A stretch of 64,000 nucleotides of DNA from Taxillus chinensis (Eukaryota > Streptophyta > Magnoliopsida > Santalales > Loranthaceae), in the NCBI GenBank assembly GCA_023512835.1, contig CM042088.1, forward strand, positions 4,952,078 through 5,016,077, written 5' to 3'. The position numbers and the translations under genes were made by a program. The notes beneath the pieces are model-generated. The model searched no databases and was not told the origin of the DNA. It saw only the letters and a program-made list of their open reading frames with translations. The stretch's first letter is position 1; each line of letters begins with the position of its first letter. Positions 1 through 10,418 of the stretch are shown in pieces.

Positions 1-1905
1 TCTGCCGCCGTGATCCCGGAGGACCACCGGACCACCCCGCGCCCACCGGATCCAGCTCACCACTCGCCAACTCTCCAAACCCCACCTAGCAACCATGGTC
101 CGAACCATGGTTACCCTCTCTCTCTCTAACCAAACCAGACCACCAACCCTTCACCCGGCAGCGTTAACCCATGGATTAATGGCACCGCTCCACCCTTTGG
201 CTCAAACCCTAGCCTTTGGAACCTATATAACGCCCTTCCCTTCCTCCCTGATTCATCTTCTTCCTCGGCCCCAAAAAAAAAAAAATCCACGCCTTCTCTT
301 CCATCTCTCGGCTCCCTTTTCCTCCTCGAAACCTAGCTCACACCAAGCCTTCATCTCTCTGCTTTTCCTGGCCGAACAAAAAAAACCAAACGCAACACCT
401 TCTTCATCTTCTCTCGCCTCCCCGCAAAATCCACTCACCCTCACCACTCTCTCTGGCCGGCCCTCGGAGATCCGGTACAACCACCATCGCTCCTCATAGC
501 CCATCTCCCTCGGCTCTTCCCTTGTTCCGAAAACCCCAAAAATCTGAACTTCCCTTTTCCCAGAACCCAGTCGATTGATACACACTTTTTTTTTCAACCA
601 AGAGCCTCGCGCTTCCCTTTGGCTGGAACATCATCGCCGGTCAGAGCATACCTCGTCTATCGTCAAGCCTTTTCCCTTCTTCTTCACCGCCCTCTCCGTC
701 GATAACCCAGTACTCTTCATGGGGTCGAGCGGTTGAAGGGAACGAGCAGAGGAGGACGAAGCTACTTGGGCGGGCAGAGGACATCATTACGGGTCGCCGG
801 ACTACAAAGCAGAAGCCACCCGAGTCACAGGCGGGAGGGAAGACGCCGTATTAGAGAAGAAGAGAGTTCTGCTTGGTGGTCAGTATCGTTTTCATTGTAT
901 GACTTCATTTTGTTTGCTGTTATGATGTTCATTACCGTGTATTATGTTCACCCTCAATATGGTTTCTGCGTTAACCCATCTGTGTGTTGTCTGAGTTTGG
1001 CTTTTGTGTGGTGCGGATGCTTTTGATTTCATGACATATCTTTGTTTGGGTGTGGTTTAGTCCCAGACTTGTGGGCTTGCTGTTATGGTGTCAATGGTGT
1101 CACGTGTGGGTCTTTTACGTTTTACTCGTGTACTGAGTCCTTTGGGTGTGGTTCCTTGTCGTGTGATTCATGTCATTTGGAGATCAACAAATAAAAAGGG
1201 GAAATATCCATTTTCAATCTGGGGGGTTTATTGCCATCGTTAATTTACTGTTCTCTTTTTCGTTTGATTAGCTTTCGCTTGTGTTGTCTACTTCCATCTT
1301 CCCCTGCTTACTTTATTTGTTTTTTGGTTTGGTTTTTCCTCTTCTCTGTTTACTCGGATTGGCTGTTTGGTGGTTTGATGGGATGAGCTTTGCTGTTGGG
1401 GTCATAAGCTCACACCTTGGAAGGCTACTACCTGCGTTGCTTTTGTTTTGCTTGCTGTTCTGTGGGGTGTGACAAATTATTGTGTTAGATTGCTATTGCT
1501 TGCTATCTGCGTTGCTTATTGAGTGTTCTGTAGGGTGTGACAAATTAATGTTATTTTATTCTTGTTTTAGCCGGCCATAGGTCATTTTATTAGATTTGGG
1601 CCATTTGCTTGACAGCTAAGAATTATGTAACATGTAATGCAAATGAAAAAAAAGAGCAAACAAAAAAAAAAGAAAAAAGAAAAAAGAAGCAAACAAAAAA
1701 AAAAGAGAAAAAAAAGAAACAAAAAGTGAGTTTGCTTTTATGTTGATGCATGTCACAATCACACACACAATGCACTTTCATCTATTTGTTTTAATTCATA
1801 TTGTTTAAAAAAAACCATTTTCAAAGGGTAAAAAAAAAAAAAAAAAGAAAAGAAAAAGGGGTTTTCCAAACAAAAACAAAAAAACAAAAAAATCATATTT
1901 TCTAA
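1..1905. other. Unassigned insertion with promoter-like leader and A-rich tract
   Basis: I could not assign this block to a family. It appears to be an insertion, because a minus-strand gypsy integrase frame to its right stops abruptly near 1905. It starts with GC- and CT-rich DNA, has a TATA-like box at 224-230, a CT-rich leader to about 720, then T-rich intron-like DNA. Around 1440-1550 a phrase of the type CTGCGTTGC...GTGTGACAAATTA is repeated with a period near 69 bp. Positions 1643-1870 are very rich in A, with many short poly(A) runs. The short open frames in it (95-499, 733-1026) show no domain I recognise. It may be an LTR plus leader of a retroelement, or less likely a host promoter and first exon. 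Confidence 0.35.
224..230 (+). promoter_or_regulatory. TATA-like box
   Basis: TATATAA is followed by a long CT-rich leader, as in many plant LTR and gene promoters. No identified coding region follows, so its role is open. Confidence 0.3.
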
Positions 1906-3720
1906 ACAAACAACTTTAGACTGATGGAAATCCCTCATTGTCTCATCCCAGAGAGAAGACTCACTACTAAGCACCCCTAAAAGGACAACTTGTGCTCAAT
2001 ACCCTTTGTGCAATCCTCAGATAGCTCGCCAGCCTCAATACATGCATAGAGTACCTCACACTCGATATCACCTAACTGTCCTTCTTTGACTTGTTGATAC
2101 AGTTTAAGCACAACAACAACAGGACTCAGGACTGTCCCACCATCACGAGAAATGGGTTGCAACTGTAACATCACCAATTGATCCATCAACTTCCACTCCC
2201 TCATTGCCACCTCAGCTTTTCCTTTCCTGCTTGATGCATCAGCCACAACATTGCCTTTGCCTAAGGTATATGCAAGAGTAAAATCAAAGGTCTGCAAATA
2301 CTCCACCTATCTCCTTTGCCTCAAATTTAAGTCCCTCTGAGTAAAGATATACTGAAGGCTCTTGTGGTCTGACAATACCACAAACTTCTCCCCCAAAAGG
2401 TAGTGTTGCCAGCCCTTCAAAGCAAAGATGACAACTGCTAACTCAAGATCATGAATAGGGTAATTTTGCTAATGTAGTTTCAACTACCTCAACCCATAAA
2501 CTATCACACTATTATACTACATAAGCACACACCCCAAACCAATCCTGGATGCATCACAATAGACCTCATATGGAACATCCTCCCTAGGTAACCTCAACAC
2601 AAATGCAGTGGTCAAATGGGTTTTAAGAGCCTCAAATGTCTGCTGACACTTATTAGTCCACTCAAACCTCATTCCCTTCCGGGTTAAAACTGTTATATCA
2701 AATGGGTTTTGAGAGCCTCAAATGCCTGCTGACACTTATTAGTCCACTCAAACCTCATTCCCTTCTGGGTTAACACTGTCATAGGAGCTGCTATGTGGGA
2801 GAACGAACCCCTCTACAAAGCAATGATAATTAGCTTGTTAAGCCAAGAATGCTCCGAATATCAAAAACCTTGTTTGGCCTCTTCCATGATGACATAGCCT
2901 TAACCTTAGCTGGGTCCACTCTGACTCCTTCAGTTGACACCACATGGCCAAGAAAATGGACCTCCTGCATCTAAAATTCACATTTACTGAATTTAGCATA
3001 CAATTGGTGGTCCCTCAAGGTTTATAACACTATTGCTAAGTGCTCTACATGCTCCCTCTCGGTCTTGGAGTACATTAGAATATCACAATGAACATTACCA
3101 TAAAAGAATCCAAGTAAGGGCAAAAGCTTGGTTCATCAGATGCATGAACACTGCTGGTGCATTAGTGAGCCCAAAAGGCACCACTACCTACTCATAATGC
3201 ACATACTTGCACTGAAAAGCTATCTTAGGGATGTCCTCCTCTCTAACCATCAACTGATAATACCCAAATCGCAGATCTATCTTTGAGAACCATTGGGCCC
3301 GCTCAACTAATCAAACAAGTCATTTATTCGAGGCAATGGATACTTATTCTTTATAGTTACCAAATTCAGCTTTCTGTAGTCAATGCAAAGATGAAGCGTG
3401 CCATCCGTCTTCTTTGCAAAGAGCATCAGAGCACTCAAGGGTGAGGTCCTCGACTTGATATACCCCTAGTTCACCAACTCCTCTATCTCCCTCTAAAGCT
3501 CCCTCAACTTAGCTGGTCCCATACGATATGCCATTTGGGAGATCGGATCAGTCCCCAATAGAAACTTAATAGTGAACTCCATACTCCACTTAGCTGGTAG
3601 CCTCCTTAGCTCCTCAAGAAAGACATCTTGATATTGGTCAACAACAGCTGGGCACACCCACTTCCCAGCTTTCCCTTTCGTAGCAAAGGTTAGGGCTACC
3701 AACCAATAAGTAATGACACC
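1906..3720 (-). pseudogene. Decayed Ty3/gypsy (chromovirus-like) pol: RT, RNase H, start of integrase
   Basis: Read right to left, the minus strand encodes a broken gypsy polyprotein. Near 3690-3493 is the block before RT, with VVDQYQDVF, LPAKW and GTDPISQMAYRM, typical of plant chromoviruses. The RT and connection are shattered by stops but recognisable around 2900-3400, for example the frame reading FLGHVVS. At 2306-1977 is the end of RNase H (YLQTFDFTLAYTLGKGNVVADASSRK, cut here as YLQTFDFTLAYTL and GKGNVVADASSRK), then a short linker. At about 1974-1906 the start of the integrase zinc region (MRDFHQSKVV) is seen before the frame is lost to the insertion on the left. RT copies the element RNA, RNase H removes it and integrase inserts the copy. 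This is a non-functional relic. Chromovirus assignment is by motif memory. Confidence 0.75.
2612..2783. repeat. 86-bp tandem duplication inside the pol relic
   Basis: Two adjacent copies of an 86-bp segment start at 2612 and 2698, both with TCAAATGGGTTTT and CTGCTGACACTTATTAG. They differ at only a few positions. The duplication lies in the RNase H region and would by itself disrupt the protein. Confidence 0.85.
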
Positions 3721-3910
3721 CCAATTTCAACAATTGCTGGACACACCCTCTTCCCCTGAGGTTTGCATGATACAATCACAAAGCCCTGGGCCTTTTCCTT
3801 AAGAGAAACCATAGGTCAAGTTTATTCCTTAAAAGAAGAAGTGACGTTTAACTCATCTGACAGAGTATTTCCCAAAGAAAATGAACCAAGAATTCTTAAA
3901 ATAATTTCTA

Positions 3911-4265
3911 TCACGCCCTGGATTTTCGACTCATAGAAACTGGTTAGTGAATCCCCATGGCCACACCTGAAGGGACAAGAGGTTGGTGATAACACCGAGA
4001 AAAGGACCTTAGCATGGGTGTCATCCCTAAGCCATACCACACATATATCACACACATATAAAATTTTTTATTTCAAATCACTGGGCAAACACACATACAT
4101 ACATGTTACTTTCCGCACGGGGTTACATTATATCATTACAATCCAATAAAATAAACACACACAAAAGAGTTTCCACCTTGGGTGAACCTCCTAGCTCTTA
4201 TAGGCACCTGAAATAAACAAACACAAACACAATAGGAGGGGTGAGCACCCACAGCTCGGTAGGGG
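3911..4265 (-). mobile_element. LTR fragment, minus strand, Tekay/Del-like
   Basis: On the minus strand this reads like the R/U5 part of a large gypsy LTR: GAGCTGTGGGTGCTCACCCC, then text ending in AGGGCGTGA at 3911. The same phrase order (GTGCTCACCCC ... GGGCGTGACA) closes the well-delimited solo LTR at 57133-59420. The expected gag and primer site between this LTR end and the pol relic to the left are missing, so a deletion removed them. The 190 bp between 3721 and 3910 hold no recognisable gene. Confidence 0.55.
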
Positions 4266-4735
4266 TCATATCTCCTCTGTCACACCCCCAACTCTAGGAT
4301 ACCCAGAACTAGATACGCGACTACCCCATACCCGCACCCGAGGGTAAGGGGTTGGTGTCTAGCACCAAAAAAAGGGCCCACAGTGGGTACTGCCCAAATG
4401 CACCTGTACAATCATACAACAAAGGTATTCCTATACTCCTGAAACCATGCAACTGAGTGAAAACATCGTCATAGAATATCATACATAACATGAGATACAA
4501 TACAACAACCACGGACTTATGTACGAAAAGAAGGTATAGATAATACAAAATGGGCAGAATGGACATAGTCCCATACATCAAAAAGGGTCTAGTCTACTCA
4601 ATTTGCTCAACGGCAAACCCCAAGGCTACCTCTTGCCTGAACTTGAAAATCAAGACAACAACGTAGGGTGAGCACAAAGACTCAATAGGTGACCTACAAT
4701 ACACTACCTGTGTATACATGTGCCAGTGAATGTAT
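4266..4735 (-). mobile_element. Second minus-strand LTR fragment
   Basis: The minus strand ends at 4266 with GGGGGTGTGACA, a typical gypsy LTR terminus, directly abutting the previous LTR fragment, so it looks nested in it. It contains a short block resembling the CCCGAGGGTAAGGGG part seen before LTR ends elsewhere in the window. Its other end is cut by the plus-strand LTR that begins at 4736. Confidence 0.45.
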
Positions 4736-5076
4736 TGTAAAGACTCGTATTTCAGTAGTTTTGAGAGATAGCTATTCTATGGGAATGCAACTATCTGGAC
4801 GGTAGTGTAGTCGTTGATGTGAGCATTTTGACTGTACCTGGGTCTGATTCCGAGTCGGGGCCCCGTTTGACCCGATTATTCACTTTTCGGGGTTTATTGG
4901 TTGACTTTGCGTTTGGGCAGTCCTGTGGGTGTGATATTATTTGAATAGTGTTGTGTTCGCCATTTCGAGTGTTTTGACTGTAATTTGACTAAATTTAGAG
5001 TTCGGGACCTTGGAGGTCAATTATTGACTAGGTCAATGATTGACTAGGTCAGTTATTGGTCAATGACTGGCAGAAA

Positions 5077-5084
5077 TATAAATA
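5077..5084 (+). promoter_or_regulatory. TATA box of the LTR promoter
   Basis: TATAAATA lies inside the LTR about 340 bp after its start and just before a GA microsatellite, the usual place for a retroelement promoter. Confidence 0.55.
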
Positions 5085-5689
5085 GTAGGAACAAGAAAGA
5101 GCTTTCACTTTATACTATCACGTTTGTGCGTTTGAGAGAGAGAGAGAGAGCTTGAAGCTTGGTGCCTTGGCAATTTGGGGCGATTTGGGTTTGTGGAGCT
5201 CAAAGAATCACTCCAAGTAGGTGTCCTTGAACTTCTTATCTTGATTCTATCCTTGGTATGCACGAATTTGTCATGATTTATGAAATTAAGCATGAACCCT
5301 AGGTTTTGGGGAAATCCAATTTTGGGTGATCTAATGGTTTAACATAAGATCTGTGGTTAAGAACTATTTTATATCAGTTTTGATATATGTTTCTGTGGTT
5401 TTGGGGTTGTATAACTGTGTATTCCATGAGGGTTGAGAAGTTAACCATGGAAATCTGGATTTAGATCTAGATTTCTGGAAATCTGTAATTTGGAGCGTAT
5501 TTCTGCTGTTATCTGTGCAATTTAGAGGCGTTTTGAACGCATTTTGAGGTAGATATCATAGCTTGTTGTGTAAAATGCGTGTTTGTGAGCATCTGGGGGT
5601 TGCTGAGTTGATTCCAGATGAAGAACAGACAAAAATAATGATGAATAGTACCCTGGGCGGATTACTGGGTCAAAATGATGAAGATCCGA

Positions 5690-5900
5690 ACTTTTGGGTC
5701 GAAGGGTCGAAGATCCAAGGTCGTAGGGTCGAAGGGTCGAAGATCCAGGGTCGTTGGGTCGAAGGTTCGTAGTTCGTAGTTCGAAGGTTCGTAGTTCGAA
5801 GGTTTGTAGTTCATAGTTCGTAGGTTGAAGGTTCATAGTTTGTAGTTCGAAGGTTCGTAGTTCGTAGTTCGTAGGTTGAAGTTCAAAGTCCGAAGGTCGA
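5690..5900. repeat. Degenerate TCGAAGGTTCGTAG array in the LTR
   Basis: Some twenty overlapping words of the type GGGTCGAAG, GAAGATCCAAGG and GGTTCGTAGTTCG follow each other, first with units near 38 bp and then 14-15 bp. The related array at 9920-10215 in a minus-strand LTR shows this is a family trait. Confidence 0.75.
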
Positions 5901-6036
5901 AGATCGAAGACCCGCTTCGAGTCTTCGAGGCGCGCTACAGTTCTGCACTATGCAGCAACCCCTTGACCTTCGGGTGTAGGCAAGGGGAAGTCATGTTCCT
6001 AGTTCCGGGTTCTTTGGAATTTGGGGGCATGACAAG

Positions 6037-6054
6037 TTAGTATCAGAGCATGGT
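6037..6054 (+). other. Primer-binding site, initiator tRNA-Met type
   Basis: TTAGTATCAGAGCATGGT two bases after the LTR end is one or two changes from the classic TGGTATCAGAGC used by many plant gypsy and copia elements. It primes minus-strand DNA synthesis. Confidence 0.8.
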
Positions 6055-6525
6055 CTAGCGGACCTAGGTTAGTGAGGGGTGGTTAATTGATCCTATGTAA
6101 CTTGGAAAACTATAGGGAGGGCACCTGATCAATGCAGTCCTAACATGTATTTTAGGTTATGTTGACGTCAGTTAGAGCATCCTAGGAGCATATGTGTGGA
6201 TGCATTTCTAGTGGTATGATTGTGTGCATATAGGGCACTAGATTGTCTTTGTGTGTGATGTGATTGTATTTGGTGCCTGAATGGCACGTGGCCATGAGAA
6301 CCAAGACTTGATTTTGTGTGCCCTAAGGGGTGACACGATGCTATATACATGGTTGAAGACCTACGGGTCATGTGGTGTACCCTGAGGGGGACACGATGCT
6401 ATATGCATGGTTGTGGACTTACGGGTTGTGTGGTGAGAACCTACGAGTTGGTTGTACCTTTGATGGTTGTTTGTGCTAGCAGTGCTAGTGTTGATCATTT
6501 GTTGTTTGTTGTTGTGGCTAGTGTG
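6055..6525 (+). other. Untranslated leader of the Tekay/Del-like element
   Basis: No gene is seen. A 58-bp unit is tandemly duplicated near 6333-6450 (ACACGATGCTATATACATGG, then the same with one change 58 bp later). The stretch lies between the primer site and the gag start. Confidence 0.6.
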
Positions 6526-6760
6526 ATGGCACCACCAAGGAGAGCTGTCTGAGGCCAGGGCCCGGCAGAGGAGCCTACGATAGAGTCGGGGCACTAGGGG
6601 CAACAGAGCCCGCAGCAGAGGTCGTCAGCTCCCGTTGTGGGACCTAATTTGGTGCAGGTGTTGATTCAATTGCAGGAGGCCATGCAGGGTATGCAGGGCT
6701 CGATGAGGGATATGGCTGGAGAGGTGGATGAACTGAAGAGGCAGCAGCAGCCTCAACACC

Positions 6761-8283
6761 TAATAAACAGAGTTTTAGCCTCTCTAAAAGAGTTAGCTAA
6801 CGTCGTTAAACCTCTCTTCAAGATAATTAATTCCTTTAGTTTGCACTAAACAGAATAGTAGAAAGTAAGGGGTCGAACCCACAAGGATTAGCCTAGTTCT
6901 CTAGTTTTTTAAACCAAACCACCCAATTACTCTTGTTCTATAAAATGTCTTGGCAAAAACGAATTCTTTTTATAACTAAAGATCTAATTTTTATTTGGTT
7001 TTCTCAATAAACAAAGAAAGCAAATTGATTTTAGGATTAAGATTCAAGGATTAAAGGCATCTAGGGTCACAACTTCACCTCCCTATGTTGTTTCTACGGA
7101 TTTAAGGTTCTTGAGATTATTTACTTGATAACAAGCTACTAAGCCAAGGTACTGCAATTGGTCATTGCCAGCCCTTCTAAGTGCTGTCTGCCTAAATGGT
7201 CATCATGACATCAACATGCAAAGCCTAATTATCATACTCATGACAGGATAATGGTCACACCAATCACAAATATGTTATGAATCAAAGATCAGCCTCAGAC
7301 TAAGGCTAAGAAAACCCAGGTGTACAACCTAGATATTAAAAGATAAGAACAGATCCATAAAACATGCAATCTCAATTAAACAAACTCAATATTCAATCAA
7401 TTAGTTTGACAACATAGGGGGCTACATTGCTCCCCTAGATAAAGGAAACTACTCACACATGTTCTTGGATAAACAATAAGAAATAAAGAACATCATCCTC
7501 AAGCAGGTGCAGCAAAACTCCAACTTTAGGTCTTCTCCAGCCGTCAGACCTCCTAGGGCCGGCAGCTTCCAGGATCAGAACCCTAGCCTCCAAAACCGTC
7601 GCCCTCTCTCTCTCTCTCTCTCTCTCTCTCTAAAAAATGTGCCCCCCTCTCTACATGCTCCAAAAGGGCTGCTGCCTCCTTTATTTATAGAGAAAACTGC
7701 TGTGCAATGAGTGCGCTAGCCATTAGCAGTTGCCACTTAGCAAAACGACGTAGTTTTGATAAATAGTTTCCATTCTTCTTCCAACTTGAGTACAACTCGA
7801 ACCAAGCATAATTTGGACTAGGTGCTTTAGATAAAAGTGCTTAAAATAACAAAACAAAGCAATCGATGCAAAAATTCGGCTGCACGGCACATTGCACGTC
7901 ATATGGCCATATGACGTGCACCTCTAAATGGTCTGAAATTTTTCTCCAAGCTTCCTTGAAATGTGTAGAAAGCAGGGCTGTAATAAAATCCTTGCATGTC
8001 ATAATGGTCTATATGGCGTGCACTCTTGTTTTGCCTCCTCAGGCTGCCCTATTTTGCCAAAAGTTCCTTCTTTGGTAAATGAAGTGATTTGGCTGATGTC
8101 CATGAAATGAAATTGCCTAAAAACCTACCAAAATAGCTCAAAAACACACACATATATATAGGCCAAGCAGTCTTCCTAGGGTGTTAGAGCAAATATCTAA
8201 GAAATATGAATGAATTGAGCTCTAATCATGCTCTTTAATACCCTAAATCTGCACTAGAATAACGGCATAAATGCACGTTATCA
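6761..8283 (-). mobile_element. Solo LTR of Athila subfamily II
   Basis: On the minus strand it starts TGATAACGTGCATTTATGCC and runs 1,523 bp into the gag gene. Flanks are ACACC (6756-6760) and GCACC (8284-8288), a 5-bp target duplication with one change. It is closely similar to the 5' LTR at 59835-61374: same start, same ACGT palindromes, same TATAAATA box, and the phrase ending GGCTAAAA near the end. No internal region is present, so it is a solo LTR made by LTR-LTR recombination. It contains a CT microsatellite at about 7602-7630. Confidence 0.88.
7893..8022. repeat. Two ACGT palindrome modules in the solo LTR
   Basis: 7893-7920 is a perfect 28-bp palindrome with left arm TGCACGTCATATGG. 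A degenerate partner of about 30 bp occupies 7993-8022, exactly 100 bp further on. The spacer has TCTGAAATTTTTCTCCAAGC, related to the spacer of the other Athila LTRs. Confidence 0.85.
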
Positions 8284-9318
8284 GCACCCGCCACAGCCTC
8301 AGTAGCAGGAGGCAAGGGTGGTGCAGGATGTGCACTAGCAGGAGGTCGTGATAGAGCCAGCACGACAAGGAGTGGACTGGGCTGCACAGTTTTTGAAACA
8401 TTCACCCAAGACTTTTGAGGATGGTTCACAGCCAGAGGTAGCCGAGGATTGGACTAGGTGGACAGAGGACATCTTTAAGATGATTGGGGTGCCAGATGAG
8501 GAGCGGGTGCGAGTGGTGACGCACTATCTGTTGGGTATCCCACGTAGGTGGTGGGAAGCCACTAAAGCTGTCCATGGCAGTCAGATGAGCTGGAGAGAGT
8601 TTGTTGAACGCTTCTTTGGGGAGTATTTTCCGAGCTCGATACAGTATGCCCGACGGAGAGAGTATTATGAGCTTCAGCAGGATAGCCAGACGGTGGGTGA
8701 GTATGTGCAAGCCTTCACAGATTTAGGGCGGTTTGCTCTTGAGGCCTGGGAAAAGGAAACCCGTAAGACGCAGTATTTTATTCAGGGCTTGAGGCCATCT
8801 TTGAAAAACAAGTTAGAGCCGATGCAGTTGACCAGCTATAGGGAGACGGTCGACAAGGCACTCATTATTGAGCGAGGTCAGGATCAGACGAGAGCCGAGA
8901 GACCAGGCGATTCGGCAGGTCTGAGCAAGAAGAGGCAGAGTGGTGAGAGCAGTGCAGTTCATCCTGAGAGGAGGCAGGTGTAGAGGGTTTCCAGCCAGGC
9001 GGTGGGACCCCGTGAGAGTTCATCCAGCAGGAGGCCAGGGGCCTGTTGGAGCTGTGGTTTGACTGGGCATGTATCGAGAGATTACCCGAGGAAAAAGATG
9101 ACATGCTTCCGATGTGGGAAGGTAGGACATGGAGCTAGGGAATGTGTTACCCTTAGCTCGACCAGCAGTGTAGGCCCTCATCCGAGAGATTAAGGACAGA
9201 GGAGTGGGGCTCCATCTCAGAGGTCAGTGCCGCCGGCACAGAGCACGCAGATGCGACCAGTGGTGTAGCAGCCTCAGCGAGAGGCACAGGGTCATGTTGA
9301 TCAGCGGGGCAAGGCCCT

Positions 9319-9352
9319 AGTTCCGGGTTCCCTGGAATTTAGGGGCGTGACA
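9319..9352 (+). mobile_element. Terminal fragment of a Tekay/Del-like LTR
   Basis: CTAGTTCCGGGTTCC...GGGGCGTGACA is nearly the same as the last 35 bp of the LTR ending at 6034. It abuts the gag tail directly, so everything between gag and the last bases of the 3' LTR has been lost. Confidence 0.65.
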
Positions 9353-9481
9353 TGTATAATTATACAATAATGCACACAGTTCCTATGCAATATCAATGAA
9401 ATAATAAACACACACGCAATAGCGTTCACACAACTTAGTACTATGCAATACAATCAAAGCATAGACACACAAGGTTCACAC

Positions 9482-9567
9482 AATCAAGTCACATAGACTT
9501 TACAATACACAATCAAGTCACACAGACTTTACAACACACAATCAAGTCACACAGACTTTACAACACA
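9482..9567. repeat. 29-bp tandem repeat, three units
   Basis: AATCAAGTCACACAGACTTT begins at 9482, 9511 and 9540 with one or two changes between units. Confidence 0.85.
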
Positions 9568-9919
9568 ACTGATCAGCACAGGTCAAGGCTCTTACAGCCT
9601 GCTCGCCACAGTGGGACCATAACATAAAAGCAGTCACCCATAGGACCTTTCATTATCAACTAGCCATATAAGAGACCTCGGCTACTAGCCAGGCCTGCAT
9701 GGGACCTCAGTTGACTAGCTAATCAAATCAACAAAACCCTATAATCAAGGCCTTTGACAACCATGAGGTTCTAGACCCCCAACCATGCTCATACCACATA
9801 ATATTTCATGCCAAGCAAAGAACAAAATTCCATACCTCTAAAAAGGTGTAGATAATAGAAATCTGGGTTGGAAGAAAATAGAAATTGCTCAAAAGGACCA
9901 GCCCCGGAAGGCTTTCCAA

Positions 9920-10215
9920 ATACCTTGCCTCGAAGCTCGAAACCCATCCTCGAAGCTCGAAGCCCAGCCTCGAAGATCCTGACCCGAAGCTGTTAGCTCA
10001 AAGATCCGTAGAACTCTGTCTTGAAGCTCTCTAGAACACTGCCTCGAAGATTCGTAGAATCACTACCTCGAAGATCTCTGAAACACTTCCTCGAAGACTC
10101 GTAGAATCGCTGCCTTGAAGATCTCTAGAACACTACCTCGAAGACACAGACTCGAAGTTGCGGACCCTTGACCTTCGACCCTTCGAACATCAACCCTTGA
10201 CCTTCGACCTTCGAC
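9920..10215. repeat. Degenerate CTCGAAGAT array
   Basis: Many words of the type CCTCGAAGATCTCTAGAACACT, here shortened to CCTCGAAGATC, and CCTTCGACCC follow each other. It is the reverse-strand counterpart of the TCGAAG array at 5690-5900, but with different unit sequences. Confidence 0.7.
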
Positions 10216-10418
10216 CCTCTGGCTCCAAGACACACTAACACTTCCGTTTCACCAGGTAGTACTATTCATCATCGTTTCTAGCCTGTTCTTCATCTGGAAA
10301 TTAACCCAGCAACCCCCCAGGTGCTCACGAACCCACTTTTACTTAACAAACTACAATCTTAAATCACTGAACGCATCCTAAATGGCTCTAAGCTGCACAA
10401 AACAACAAAATTTGTATA

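Larger units (their letters stand above)
4736..6034 (+). mobile_element. 5' LTR of a plus-strand Tekay/Del-like gypsy element
   Basis: The LTR starts with TGTAAAGACTCGTATTT, matching the start TGTAAGGACCCGTGTTT of the LTR at 57133. It ends with GGGGGCATGACA and is followed two bases later by a primer-binding site. A TATA box at 5077-5084 and a GA-rich start of transcript at about 5130-5150 fit a U3-R-U5 layout. A degenerate repeat of TCGAAG/TCGTAG words fills 5690-5900. The gag that follows supports the assignment. Confidence 0.8.
6526..9318 (+). pseudogene. gag: Gag of the Tekay/Del-like element, broken by a solo LTR and stops
   Basis: Gag is the capsid/nucleocapsid polyprotein. The likely start is ATG at 6526 (MAPPRRAV), followed at once by a stop. 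Residues up to about 6760 give a basic/Gln-rich N-terminus (MQGMQGSMRDMAGEVDELKR). A solo LTR then splits the gene, and the frame resumes at 8289. The capsid domain runs 8348-8983, with VAEDWTRWTEDIF, GIPRRWWEATK, WREFVERFFGEYFP and FIQGLRPSLKNKLEPM. After one stop, two CCHC zinc knuckles appear near 9043-9147: CWSCGLTGHVSRDYPRKK, imperfect because the last Cys is Tyr, and CFRCGKVGHGARECV, intact. After 9193 the gag tail continues without a long frame and then meets an LTR terminus directly, so protease and pol are deleted. Confidence 0.85.

Noticed and set aside
95..1026. Host gene at the left edge
   Set aside because: The two short frames are low-complexity with no domain and no convincing exon structure; the block looks like an insertion into a pol relic.
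6168..6603. Several 67-80 residue frames on both strands
   Set aside because: They fall in the untranslated leader, on a 58-bp tandem repeat, with no recognisable protein.
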